Assembly (NCBI GenBank): GCA_037176725.1
Contig: JAZBRS010000059.1
Location: forward strand, 9,845,001-9,909,000
Source: Posidonia oceanica
Taxonomy: Eukaryota; Streptophyta; Magnoliopsida; Alismatales; Posidoniaceae
Length of the DNA stretch: 64,000 nt
Direction of reading: 5' to 3'
Shown: positions 44,281 to 55,402 of the stretch, in pieces
Layout of the letters: each line of letters opens with the position of its first letter
Numbering within the stretch: the stretch's first letter is position 1
Translations under genes and position numbers: made by a program
Notes under the pieces: generated by a model
The model's input: only the letters and a program-made list of their open reading frames with translations
Database searches by the model: none
Told to the model about the DNA's origin: nothing

Positions 44281-44960
44281 AAGATGAAATGGGTGATAGG
44301 TTAACGGACCTATCGCCGGATAGTTAGGGCTATCAGCCCGCAGGGAGTTGATGGACTCACCACTGCATAGTTGGGGCTATCAGCCCGATGGATGGTGACA
44401 GGCCAGCAAGTCTGTCAGGCAAGAGGAGTGATTACAAGTGCGGCAGCTTGTGATCACGAATGCAATGGGAATACCATACCCAAGGGTGTGGCAGAGGTCC
44501 GCAGACGCTCCCGTAATAGTTAGGGATGTCAGCCCAAATGCAGATGGAAATGGGATACCAGGGGGCAGCTGAATAAAGATGCCCCTGGTATCGATGAACG
44601 ATACCAGGGGGCAGCCGAAGCGCCCCTGGCATCAAAATGCAAGGCAGAGACAACACTAACGGGTTTGTCAGTCGAGTAGTTAGGGCTACCAGCCTGAATG
44701 CAGTGGGATGGATGTAAGGGCGCACCATGCAAAGTGCAATGACGGTGGGGGATGCAATGGAATAATGCAAATGCAAGGTGATAAGTTAACGGACTTATCG
44801 CCGAATAGTTAGGGATATCAACCCATATGCAGCACGGATATGCGGGATGACATTTTAACGGGCGTCAACCGAGCAGTTAGGGCTACCAGCCCGATGCAGA
44901 GGAATGCAAAGTGATAGGTTAACGGACCCATCGCCGAGCAGTTAAGGCTGCCAGCCCGGA
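44281..44960 (-). repeat. Covarying hairpin array of element B, first block
   Basis: Two unit types alternate. Type 1 has 7-bp arms around TAACGG: GATAGGT/ACCTATC (44295-44301 with 44308-44314) and GATAAGT/ACTTATC (44780-44786 with 44793-44799). Type 2 has 4-5-bp arms around TTAGGG or TTAAGG: GATAG/CTATC (44319-44323 with 44330-44334), GTAG/CTAC (44676-44679 with 44686-44689) and GCAG/CTGC (44938-44941 with 44948-44951). A long CCCCTGGTATC/GATACCAGGGG hairpin is at about 44577-44608. The sense strand is -. Confidence 0.9.
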
Positions 44961-46379
44961 TGCAGAAATGATGGCAGAACGGAAACAGAAACCCATCGCG
45001 ATAGGCATGCAATGGTCTCAGCGCGGCATGCTTCACGGCGTCACGAGGTGACAAACGAGGTACATGCCAGTCGTCACGGACCTACCCACGCGGTGGGTGG
45101 CAAAATTTGAAAATTGCGGAGCCTCTGAGCGAGGCAGGCAAAAATGCTCGTCCTTGGCTCCGATTTTCGAAAACAAGGAGAAGAGAAGAAGATAACAATA
45201 TGTTACAGCATGCATGATTTGGTGGCTATGGACTCAAAGCAGCTGTGCCATGAGGATGCTTCTGCGGTTGCTGTCTCAGGAGACTCGATCCTCAAGCGAT
45301 GCCATGCCGAGTTGTGGTTGGTGGCTCTCTTTCTCACTCTTGGCTTAGGATGAGGCCACGGCTTCGCAGAGTATAGCCTTCGGCTGCAGGGTAGCAGGAG
45401 CGTTAGATGCAGCTTCTTAGCCTCCATCTCAATTCTTCGGGGACCGACTGCCACTTTTGACGCTCACAGAATGATGTTTCTTTTTCCCTCATGAGTGACC
45501 GGAGTTGCATCTAGCCTGCCAAGGGAGTAGTGATGCCTATAGAGGAGATTGGAGCATGCTGCTGTGCTCGGAGGGTGGGGCCAGGTCCTCCTGATAATGT
45601 ATCTCATGCAGTTGCCAGTGTGGTGCTTGAAGCTAATAGCTGAGGTGGCTTCGACGCTCGTTCGAGTCACTCCTCTCATGAGCGCCTTCTTTCTTCGCCT
45701 TCTTTCGGCATTTTTCTTTTGTGCTCAGCATGCATATCATGTTGTCATTTCTTTTGCTCACATGACCTCTATTCTTTTGGATATGCATGTCTTCGCCCTC
45801 TTGGGGTAGCAGAGAGTTCGGTTGATCGGCGTACATCCTCAGCCTCTGCAATGTGTCGACAGCCTCTGGTTATGCTCTGCTCTGCTTTGGTCCTATCCAT
45901 GATCGGTGGACTCTCTGGTTAAGGTGGACATCGCTTTAGGAGTTTTTTAAGCTCAGCGAGTTGCTCTGTTCTACTCTAGTCTCACTCTGTAGCCACGTAC
46001 ACGAGATGGCGCCGCTCGGGTGAGACCTACCTGAGACCGTCACTGCTTGACATCCTCTGGGCACTGCTTGTTTGTCCAATGTCAGGTTTCTGATTATGCA
46101 AATTTTTGTGGGTTTTGTATATTTTAGCAAGGGAAAGGACAAACATGTTTTTGGGTTTTGCATTGGTTTTGTATTTTTATGATTTTTGCTTAGGAAAACA
46201 TAAAAGCGAAAACCAGCAGAAAGGCAAAGAAAATATTTTTGCTATTTTTTTATTTTCTTGATGTTTTTGGCTTTATGCTTTACAGAATGCAAGAAATGAT
46301 ATGTACATGCGATAAATGACAATGCATGATGGCAGATATGTGCAGGATGAATGGATATGCATGTAGAGGGATTGATATG
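44961..46379 (-). other. Element B interior, unrecognised sequence
   Basis: About 45100-46080 is of more ordinary base composition with short open frames on both strands (e.g. 45144-45353 +, 45203-45454 -), none of which resembles a known protein. 46080-46300 is T-rich. I call no gene. In a full Tat element the extra ORF would be expected somewhere here, but nothing like DUF7745 is visible. Confidence 0.5.
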
Positions 46380-46640
46380 TGCAGGTGATAAGTTGACGGA
46401 CTTATCGCCGAATAGTTAGGGATATTAGCCCATATGGTAAGTTGACGGACTTACCGCCGAGCAGTTAGGGCTGCCAGCCCAGTGATGATAAGTTGACGAA
46501 CCCATCGCCGGATAGTTAGGGGTACCAACCCGATGATGATAGGTTAACGGACCTATCACCGGATAGTTAGGGGTATCAGCCCGAATGATGATAGGTTAAC
46601 GGACCCGTTGCTGGATAGTTAGGGGTATCAGCCCGTATGC
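46380..46640 (-). repeat. Covarying hairpin array of element B, second block
   Basis: Same unit types as 44281-44960: GATAAGT/ACTTATC, GTAAGT/ACTTAC and GATAGGT/ACCTATC around a 6-base TGACGG or TAACGG loop, then GCAG/CTGC and GATAG-type units with TTAGGG loops. Confidence 0.85.
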
Positions 46641-47055
46641 TAAATGCATGCAGAAAAAGAAATGCAGGTTTTTAAGGTTTTTGCTGTTTTTATGCTTTTT
46701 ATGATTTTCTGACATAGCAAGAAAACACAAAAAAACAAAACAAAACAAAACGAAAAGAAAGACAGTGCAGGAAACAAGAGGGAGGTAAGAAAGACTTACC
46801 TATCAGCAACCTCGGGAGGGAGGTGCTGGGTCTGCCCCTACGCTGCTCATGCTGTCGGTGAGATCTGCTGTCGGCAGTGCGGGGAGCACTAGGGCTGCTG
46901 ATATTGGAGAAGAAGCTTACCTGAACAGTGTTGCGATTGGGCTTGCTGTTGATTCTGTCGTTGCGCTTCCGAGCGTCCCTCGGACAAACAGGGAGGGACA
47001 GGAAGGGGGGATTGCACTGATGGGATCAAAAGGACCCACCGGGGCAGAGCTGAAG
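46641..47055 (-). other. Element B interior between hairpin block and gag
   Basis: A T/A-rich stretch (46650-46760) followed by mixed sequence. No protease-like DxG motif or RT is found after the gag stop, so the protein-coding part of B appears to end with gag. Confidence 0.5.
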
Positions 47056-49247
47056 TCAAAGAAGATTGGGGTAAGCCCTCGAGGTTCCGACATCCTCGAA
47101 GCCTGCAGGCTCAGAAGAGGAAGGGCCAGCTACGCTAGGGTGTGCAAGTGCGGGTGCAGGTGTGTGAGCAGCCCCCTGCAGACTGACGACGAGGGTCCCA
47201 TTGTCAATCAGGTCCTGAACGACATCCTGAAGAGTGAGGCAATTATCTGTCGAATGCCCCGGGGCTCGATGGTAATCGCAATGCTTGCTCGCATCGTACC
47301 ACCTCGGAAGAGGACTTGGTGGCGAGCGAGTTTCCAGAAGCCTCAGAAGCGACACAACCTGGGGAAAGACGGCGCCTAGCGGCACACCAAGTGGGGTGAA
47401 GTCGCTTTTAGTGCAGTGAACCCGTCTCTGCCTAGGCTGTCGTCCTTGCCGAGCTGGTGCGATGTGATGCACTGGCTCAACGGTGACAGTGTGTGTAGTG
47501 GGTGCAAAAATAGGTGCAGGCGCTAGCGGAAAAGGATCTGGCTGACTTTCTGCAAAGGCAGGCACCTCAAGAGGATCAGCGCAGGCGATGGCATGCTGCT
47601 CGGAGTAGTCGGAAGCGAAGTAGTTGCTGCTGTTGCTGCTACGACGATTGCTGGTGCTGTCGGCCTGCCTAGCCAGTGCAGAAAGTGCAGGGAAATGCCC
47701 ACTCTGCAGTGAGCTTTCTACGTGGGTGCCAGCCCTAATCAGCGATGCAAAACTAGTGATGTGCTGGATGCAAAGCAAAGTCCCTGTCGCTGGCAGCGCC
47801 CCTTTGACGATCATCTCGATAGAATCCTCCTCGAAGGGTCTATCTCTGACCTGGGTGGTTGTGGAACGCCAGCGACTGACATACACCCCGAATGGCTCTT
47901 GGGGCGTCTGCCGGATGGCGACGAGATCCTCCCTCTTGGGGATCAAGTCGAGGTTGAAAGCATATTGCTCAAGGAAAGCCCGAGAAAGACCAATCCAAGT
48001 CTGAACCGCAGCCGTGTCAAGGGACGTGAACCACCTGAGCGCGGGGCCAGTTAAACTCTTCTGGAACAGGCGGATAAGAAGCCTTTCATCAGCCTAAAGC
48101 TGAGAAAGATCCCCGTAATATGCCTTCAGATGCAAGATGGGGCAGCCTCTACCATCATATTTATCGAAGTCCGAGATGCAGAACTTCGAAGGGAGTACGG
48201 CCTCAGGAAAGAGACAGAGGTCGCAAAATTGGTGAGGCTGGCGGTCCTAGCCTTGCACTTGACGAAGTGCTCTCTCTAGATCACCCAACTTGGTAAGGAA
48301 GGCGTCTGAGGCTGCTGCTGGCGAGGGTCGAGCAGCAGACGCAGGGACCACGTATGCTGTGCCGGTCGCGCGAGAGCGCTCCTCCAGATCCACCGTCACG
48401 CCACCTGGTGTCGTAGCGTGAGGGCCAGCATACCCATGCAAGGGTGCAAGGTGTGGTGCTATGAATGCAGGAGCCTGAAACTGATGCAAGGAAGATGGAT
48501 TGGTAGTATGTTGTGCGGTGTAAGGTGTAGTGCGGAGGAGCAGCAGCTATTGCACTGGCACGGTGCCGAGCAATGGGCTTTAGGGGTGCTGTGCTCCTGC
48601 CAATCAGAAGACTAGCCACTAGAGGAAGGAGTTGTATGCTGTGCAAAGTGTTGTGCAGGTGCAGGAGGCTGAAAGTGCGCCCCCATCGCCGGAGCCGTGA
48701 GGAGCTGGGGCGATGGAAAGCGCAAAGGTGCAGTGTAGTGAGCCTGCAGGGCTACAGAGGGTGGCACTGGAACCTCAGGGGTTGAACGGGATAAGCAGGC
48801 CATAGTCGGGTCGAGTGCGATAGCCATGCTTCGCAGCCTATCGGCCTTAGCCAACAAACGTTGCGCCTGCGCGGCAGAGAACGCGTCGACCGACGGGCCG
48901 GGACGCAAGGAGGTGCCCGCCAAAGGAGGCATGGAAACCAAGGAGGCAACAGGAGTGGATCCTATGCAAAGGGTAGCCGTAGAAGGCTAGATCCCCGAGA
49001 CGGGGAGGCCCTGGGATGGAACAGAAGGCGACGCTCCTGGAGCCGGAGTGGCGGTCACCGCGGCAAACGCGGTGACAAGCCCCAGGTCAGCTGGGGTCGA
49101 CCCTTGATCCAGATGAAGGGGCTGCGAGGTCTCCTGTACCAGAAGTGGAGAGGAGACAAGGGATGCCAAAGCAGGGGAAGGAGAGATCGAAATCAATACC
49201 TCTCCTGACGTCAATGAGGAAGGAGGCTCGCCGGTGAGCTAGGCCAT
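47056..49247 (-). pseudogene. Gag pseudogene of element B
   Basis: On the - strand a Met at 49247 aligns with the start of element C gag, but the third codon is TAG. Further stops and frame breaks occur near 48970, 48610 and 48250 and in the gag core around 48100. The last piece (47946-47056) covers the second half of the gag domain (VRDRP, VESSL) and a CX2HX4HX4C zinc knuckle beginning CDYH and ending DNC, then stops about 55 residues later. Most stops are TAG at places where element C has CAG, which fits C-to-T decay. Without downstream pol it was probably a gag-only element even when intact (inference). Confidence 0.85.
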
Positions 49248-50487
49248 AGCGGACGGCGAGCGAAAGCAAACAGGTCTACGGCTAAAAGCAGGGATACAAG
49301 ACCTAAAGAGAGCTACTGTTGGCGGCGACAGATAGCTCAGAGAGAGAGACGCTTAGAAACCAAGCCGAGGGGATCTGCACCTACCTGCAAAACAAATAAA
49401 CGCATTAGAGGTTGGATGCAACAAAGTTATTAGGGGTGGCATGATGCAAATGTATGCCCTAATATGCGCTCTCTCACCATGCATGTCCTGAGTAGATGAC
49501 CTACCAGGATGCACTCAGGGGTAATGGGATTATGCAGACTCTAGGTCAGAAAAAAAGGCTCCCGTCTCGACCCTGCCAAAGCTCAGGTACGACGGGTGGT
49601 GCATTGGTAGCCTTGACCTTGCTAGAAGCATGGGTGGTACCCTCCAATAACACCGATGCGACCCCTGGACAAGGGGGGACAGACCGATCTTCTCACACCA
49701 TGCCAAAGCGTTGGGAGTAAGAGACCGGGACTATCCTTCTCAGACTGTGGGTTGACTCAGATGAGAAGAATGTATGCTTTCTAAATGCTGATGCAAATGC
49801 TTTAGAACGTTTTACTTGCGTTTTATTAACCGAAGGGGAAAATTGCAAGTTTTGGCTCTAGTTGTGCCTAGATGTTATTGCTTTGCTTTATTGTGACTTT
49901 TAGATCAAGCAAGAAAGGGAAGCAGGCAAGTTTCTACTATCCTAGGCATGGCATATGCAAAGGGGAGAGAAACAAGAAGTCATGGCATGCAGGCAATTCA
50001 CACAGCAAGGCAAAAAGCATGGGCATGGCATGTGCAAGTGTATGTGGTCATGATAATGAAAAGAAAACACTTATCATGTCAAAAGTAGACATGCATGGCA
50101 TGTGCGTGTGCAGTGGCATAGCAAATGTGCAAAGCAAAGCATTCATTATCCAAAAAGCATGTATGGTGACAAGCAAGTATTTAGACATGTGATGCAAGCA
50201 AAATGAAGCAGCGCAGGCAATCATGGCATAAGCAGGTAAATAAACAAGCAAGCAGGTAAGTAGGTAAAGCAGGCAGAAGCAAAAGACAAGCAAAACACCC
50301 AAGCAAGAGGCGAGAAGGCCAAGGCGAAAGCCGGAGTACTGCTCCCCAGCGGAGTCGCCACTGTGCGACTCTGCTAGGAGCCGACATAAGCAAGCAGGCA
50401 CACAGACAAGGCAAGCAGGGGCACGAGGCAAGCAAAGGAATGCAAAATGCAAGCGGCGAGAAAGCCAGAGCGAAAGCTGGAGTCTGG
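49248..50487 (-). other. Leader of element B
   Basis: Non-coding. The part at about 49480-49770 is related to 22060-22400 of element C. 49880-50200 is rich in GGCATGGCATGTGCAAG-type phrases, also seen in the C leader. A second PBS copy is at 50343-50360. Confidence 0.6.
50343..50360 (-). promoter_or_regulatory. Second, displaced primer-site copy in element B
   Basis: The - strand reads TGGCGACTCCGCTGGGGA, identical to element C's PBS, 145 bases further into the leader than the expected PBS. The surrounding GCGAGAAGGCCAAGGCGAAAG matches sequence around the first PBS, so this is a tandem duplication of about 145 bp. Confidence 0.85.
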
Positions 50488-50505
50488 TCCCCAGCAGAGT
50501 CGCCA
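50488..50505 (-). promoter_or_regulatory. Primer binding site for tRNA-Arg (element B)
   Basis: The - strand reads TGGCGACTCTGCTGGGGA, one base after the LTR end, differing by one base from the C site. Confidence 0.9.
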
Positions 50506-50506
50506 C

Positions 50507-53500
50507 TGTAGTAATCCTGAATTCTAATCGTCCATGCACATTACCAAAGCTTGTGTGCACCGATCAAAATAGGCTCACTATATGCGGCTGGATCCGAGGG
50601 AAGAACTCGACTCGGAAATGCTGGCAAAAGAAAAGAAAAGGAATGATAAAACAATTCAAAGTCGCCACCGGGTCTATTGAATTGAAAGACAAGGAAAACC
50701 AGGGGGTAAAGCATGAAAAGACATGCTGAACCAGATGCAAGGAGGGGCAAAGAGATGCAAAGATAAGCTAAGCTATGCTATGCTATTATGCTATGCTATG
50801 ACTCAGGCCTAAGATAAGGGAAAGGTCGATGCGAGCCAAGAGAAAGGGCAAGGACACCTGTTACGCACGGGGAAGGTGTTAGGCACCCTGATACGTCCGA
50901 GAGTCGGTCTTTCTTAGGCAATCTCGTGCTATACAGGGAATTGCTAGCCTAATGCCTAAATGCCTTAAATGCTTACCTATTATGCATTGGAAATAAATGT
51001 GCTATCTAAGTGCTCAGCCACGCTGCTAGTGTTCCGAACTGGGCGGACCCTGGTTCGTGAGAACTCCTAAGCAGTAAGCATCATGGCCCAATATGCAGAT
51101 GCAAGCGATAAAACAAAACGGCAAGAAAACCAAGCAATGCAGGCGACATGCGAGTGATAAAGTAAAGCAGGCGCGGAAAACGGTGCGGAAAATGCAGGAA
51201 ATACTGCAAAGCGTGCAAAATGATGCAAAAGGCAGAAAGCAATGCAAAAGGGGTGCGGAAAACCACGCAAAGGAGCAGAAAACAATGCAAAATGCCGAAA
51301 ATGGGGCAAAGCACAGAAAACGAGGCAAGGCAGGGTGCGAAATCAAAACAAAGAGGCGGGCAACATGCATTAGGGTTACAGCAAGCCAAAGAAGCAATAA
51401 AACACGAGAAACGGCGAGCGAAACAAAATCGACGCTTTAAAATGGTTGTCAGCCATCTGCATGCATTGGACGCTGGCAACACCAGCGTCCAACGTTGGAC
51501 ACTAGGAGAGCCTGCGTCCAACACCCACTGCAGACAGACAGCATGCATATTTTTTAAAAACAATGCAATCTCACTATATGAGTGCAGTACTGATGCAAAT
51601 ATGCAACTAAATGGGTACTAGACATGCAAATCTAACCTAACAAAAGATTAGAGGAAGAATCAGAACAAGGAGCATGCCAAAATAAGGATCCAAACATGCA
51701 GGTTGTTGGACGCCTGTAGGCTGGGCGTCCAATGTTAGACGCCAGAATGGCTGGCGTCCAACACAGGACAGAAGGCAGAGGGGAGAAGGGAGCATACAAA
51801 AGCAAAATAAAAAATGAGTGCATGCATTTGGGGTTCTGGAGATGAACAAAGAGGCAGACAAGCAAGCATGGGTAGCATACAGGCAAAGGATCACAGAAAT
51901 AAATCAAAGAGGCCTTACCTGTGCTGAGTGCCAGGCCAGAGGCACAACCAGGGCGTTGTAGCATCAGCAGCGTACAACGCTCTAGGAGGCACAACACACA
52001 AAAAGCATGCACAAAAACAAGCAAAATAATCCCCAGAAATTAAAGGACAGTTGCTACTAATGCTAAACATGCATAAGAACATAGGGAATAAGCAAACAAG
52101 CAAGGCATGCAAGCATTAAACAAACGCATGAGAAGCCAGAACGTTGGACGCTAGAGCTAGCAGCGTCCAACATAGGACGCTGAAAGCTCTGGCGTCCAAC
52201 GACCCAGGCCTGCAAACTCACCTGTTCTAAAGGGGGAGCTCAGCTCAAACCCCACCTACATGCATGCAGCTACTGTAACATGCCATAACAGAAAAGGAAG
52301 CATTGAAAGCAAGCATGGCAAGCATTTAAACCAGGAGAGAAAGATAAAGAGGAAGCATGCATGAAAGAATAGGCTTATGACTTGCAAAAAGAAATAAACA
52401 ACTTAGTAAAATCTTAGCAAACCTAAGCATGGTTGCCATATGGGCCAGGCATCTCAAACTAGGCATGGATCACAAAATAATACTCAAAATACGCATGGAG
52501 TAGGCATGGCAGCAAAGCAAAGCAAGCAGAGGCGTTGTACGCTAGGTGAACCAGCGTCCAACGTTGGACACGGCTCACTCTAGCATCCAACACAGGCAGG
52601 AGACAAACTGATCATTAAGCATGCAAAAAGCAATCAAACATGCATGGAACAAGTTAAAAACATGGTATAGCATTAGAGAGAATTAAAAGGAGGCAAATAG
52701 CATATGTTTGCAAACAAGCATGCAAGGAAGAGGCATGGAAAGCAACTGAACAAGAGCAAAGCAGAGTAGAGCAAGAGGGGCCGTTGGACGCTGGCCTATG
52801 CCGCGTCCAACGTTGGACGCACCAGGTGGTGCGTCCAACACACTGAACTCCATTCCGGCCTTGAATCATGGCCAAAAGGATTCAGAAAAAAGCAAGGTTG
52901 CATGGGGACGTATACACTAGCATGCATGACCTAAAGGGATAGGGTGCTTACCTCGTCGCGGCCTGGAATGGCGTGTCGGCCTCCTTCACTGGCGCTGCGG
53001 AAGTGGACGACTAGCTGACTCCGGCGAGCTCGTGCAGACTGCTGGAGGCACGGGAGAGGTTGGCAAAGGGTCTGGGATGTAGGTGGATACTTGGTTTCTC
53101 TCTGGAGTGGAGAATTGCAGTGGAAACGGGTTGTGTTGCTCTGTGTGTCTTGAGGAAGATGGGTGGTTGGTGCTGGTTTTGACCAAACGGTGCATGGATT
53201 CTGCTGCGAATTGCAACGGCTTGGGCGGGAATTGCAGGCGATTGGCAGGTGCTCTGGGTGTAGGAAGGCCACGAGGAATGGCAGGAGGGGTGTGGGCATG
53301 TCAGTCGGCGGCGAGGAGGCCAATGGTGGCTGACAGAGGTGGCAGGGGTCGGTGAGGGCAAGGAGAGCTGGATTTCGGCTGAAATAGAAGAGAGATAGGT
53401 AGTAACTCAAGCTTGGAAGGTAGTGGATGGCGTGGAGTGGAGGAAGGGACGGGTAGTATGTGAGGGGAGGCGGTGGATTGGACGGGAGGTGAGCGGAAGG

Positions 53501-53838
53501 GGGCAGAGCAGCCGCTACTACAACCGAGCCGTTGGACGCCAGACCAGAGGGCGTCCAACGTTGGATGCTGGAACAGGGCGTGTCCAACGTTGGACGCTGC
53601 CTATTCCAGTGTTCAACGAGCTCAGTTGGCAAAAGGTTGCAACAAGCCTTGGGCTTGGGCCAAAGAGGTGGAAAATAGGTGTAAAAAGGCTTGAGGTTTT
53701 GGCTTGGGATTTAGGTGAGGTTTTGAGCTAGGTTTTGGGTTAGAAAAAAGGTAGAAAAAAGGAGTGCCAATCCAGAGTCCGCACGAGCCTGTAGGAGAAA
53801 ACAACCAACTTCTGGGCTGTCAGAATCGGGTGTCTACA
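50507..53838 (-). mobile_element. 5' LTR of element B (3,332 bp)
   Basis: On the - strand it begins TGTAGACACC (53838) and ends GGATTACTACA (50507). It includes the double-hairpin modules, the AAAGACCGACTCTCG to GGTGCCTAACACC section shared with A and C (50865-50935), and a PBS-like GGTGGCGACT (+ 50660-50669). It is uninterrupted and shows what the left LTR looked like before element A inserted. Confidence 0.93.
51464..53620. repeat. Double-hairpin modules in the B 5' LTR
   Basis: Equivalent to the modules in 11632-13829, at about 51464-51524, 51703-51763, 52140-52200, 52532-52592, 52782-52839 and 53528-53620. The third module of the other LTR is reduced here to a short remnant (about 51952-51982). 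The perfect 12-bp stem is at 52812-52839. Confidence 0.9.
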
Positions 53839-55402
53839 GTGGACCTGAGGGTTGATGGAGAGCCCATGGTGGTGATTTGGCATCCCTGCTATGGTGACGA
53901 GCTGGAGGCCTACTACGGTGTGCGACCCCCCCCCCGTTCTGGCCGTTAACATACGCATGTCAATGTGTAGTGGTTGAAGGATCGGCTCGACACTCTCCTG
54001 CTAGCTGACGAGGTGACTCCGGATGTGGCGGACCAGCAACTCCGGGTCTTCTTGTCCATCCTATTCCACAGACTTTTCTTTGGCACATCTTCGCAGATGC
54101 TTCATGCCTGCTCCATTCCTCTTCTTTTGGATGTAGAGAGGATTGGTACTTACTCTTGGGGCTCAGCCGTGCTGGTCCACTTGATCTCTCGGCTAGAGGC
54201 CTTTGCTGCGGGCCATACCCGCTCTCTTTCTGCCTATCTGCCTCTTCTCCAGGTTCGTGCTTTACTTATCTGCCTGTCTTCTGTTTAGTTGCCTGCTTCT
54301 GACTTGAAACTGCTTCTCTCTTTTTGTGACAGACATGGATCTTCGAGCACTTTGTGTACCTTAGTCCCAGAGTTCCAGGAGATGGCCCCGTCGAGTTTCC
54401 TCGAGCTCGGCAGTGGAGCGTCATGCGGTTGGCTCCAGAGTGACTTCGCCCTGTTAGGCATCTGGGCCGTTTCTTGTTAGAGATCCTCCCAGAGGAGTGG
54501 GTAAGTTTCTATGTTTAGTCCTTTCCTTCCCTGCACAGTTTTGTTGGTTTCTAACTGAGTTGTGCTTGCAGGTTGTCTGGAGACCCTATTCTGCGGACGA
54601 GCATGCTGCTGAGGAGCCCGTGGTATGCGGTTCCCACCTGTTTTTTCGGGAGTGTTGGCTCTTTAGCCTCTTCTGAGGGCATACTTGCTGAGGAGGTCCG
54701 GGCTCGTGATTCAGAGGTACTACCGCACTTTTCTTGCTTTAAGTACTTGTAAATACCTGTACTCTAACTCATATAATTTCATTGTGCAGATTCAGGCGAT
54801 GATGGATCTGATCCACACACCTCCAGCCATCGGTCCCACTCACGACCAGCTAGACGATGCCTTAGGGCGTGCCGAGGAGCTACAGGGGCATCTCAGTCAG
54901 GTGGAGCAGGAGCGTGACAGTTGCATCGAGGTCTCAGAGACTCGATATAGGGAGTTGGAGACTCGAGCATCTGCGTTTGAGAGGGAGGCAGCTAGGGCAC
55001 GTCTTGAGGCGGACTCCCTGAGACAGGTACCCTCTTTCTTTTACTACTTCTCCGTCTGTACTTGCTACCTACTAGTTCTCTTTATTTATGAACTGTTTTC
55101 TGATATTGTCTTCTCTTTCGTTACAGCTGAGCGCTCACCGCAGTCGGCTGATACAGGACTTGGAGGCGGGGATGTCACAAGCTAAGGCATCAGCGGCGGT
55201 GGCTCTTCCGGGTACCCTTCTTTTCGACACTGCCCCTGTTCCAGCTGCTGCTGCGTCTGTCTCAGGACACTCTAGGGCTCTGACAGTGGAGGAGGTTGAA
55301 AGAGTGCAGTCTACGCCCCACTTTCAGATGCTTCATTCTGCACTTCGGGGGTCCCGAGAGAGGAGTCAGTCCTGGAGTCAGGCCACTTCTTCAGTTGCTT
55401 AG
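53839..55402 (+). pseudogene. Plant mobile domain (PMD) protein pseudogene, 5' part removed by element B
   Basis: Exons with good splice sites can be read on the + strand: 53839-54252, 54333-54500, 54572-54716, 54790-55026 and 55127-55402, with introns of 71-100 bp. The second half of exon 1 (WLKDRLDTLL, SWGSAVLVHL, LPLLQ) running into exon 2 (TWIFEHF) is typical of the plant mobile domain. Exons 4-5 encode a long acidic coiled coil (RAEELQGHLSQVEQERD). It is broken by TAA (about 53947) and TAG upstream of WLK, a TGA in exon 2 and frame loss in exon 3. It starts directly at the end of element B, so the first part would be left of the window. It may be a host gene relic or the antisense extra ORF of element D, which lies just downstream on the other strand. 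Confidence 0.75.

Larger units (their letters stand above)
11138..53838 (-). mobile_element. Element B: non-autonomous Tat/Ogre-type element split by insertions
   Basis: Read on the - strand: 5' LTR 53838-50507, PBS, leader, gag pseudogene, hairpin repeats, then interrupted by element C, then repeats, PPT and 3' LTR (14046-11138), which is itself cut by element A. Excluding C, about 7.9 kb of interior remains. I find no protease, RT, RNase H or integrase in it. Both LTRs begin TGTAGACACC on the - strand. The left LTR end and left target duplication lie outside the window. The right flank starts GTGGA (53839). Confidence 0.85.

Noticed and set aside
45100..46080. Possible captured host gene in element B
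   Set aside because: Base composition looks gene-like, but no frame is longer than about 85 codons and none resembles a protein I recognise.
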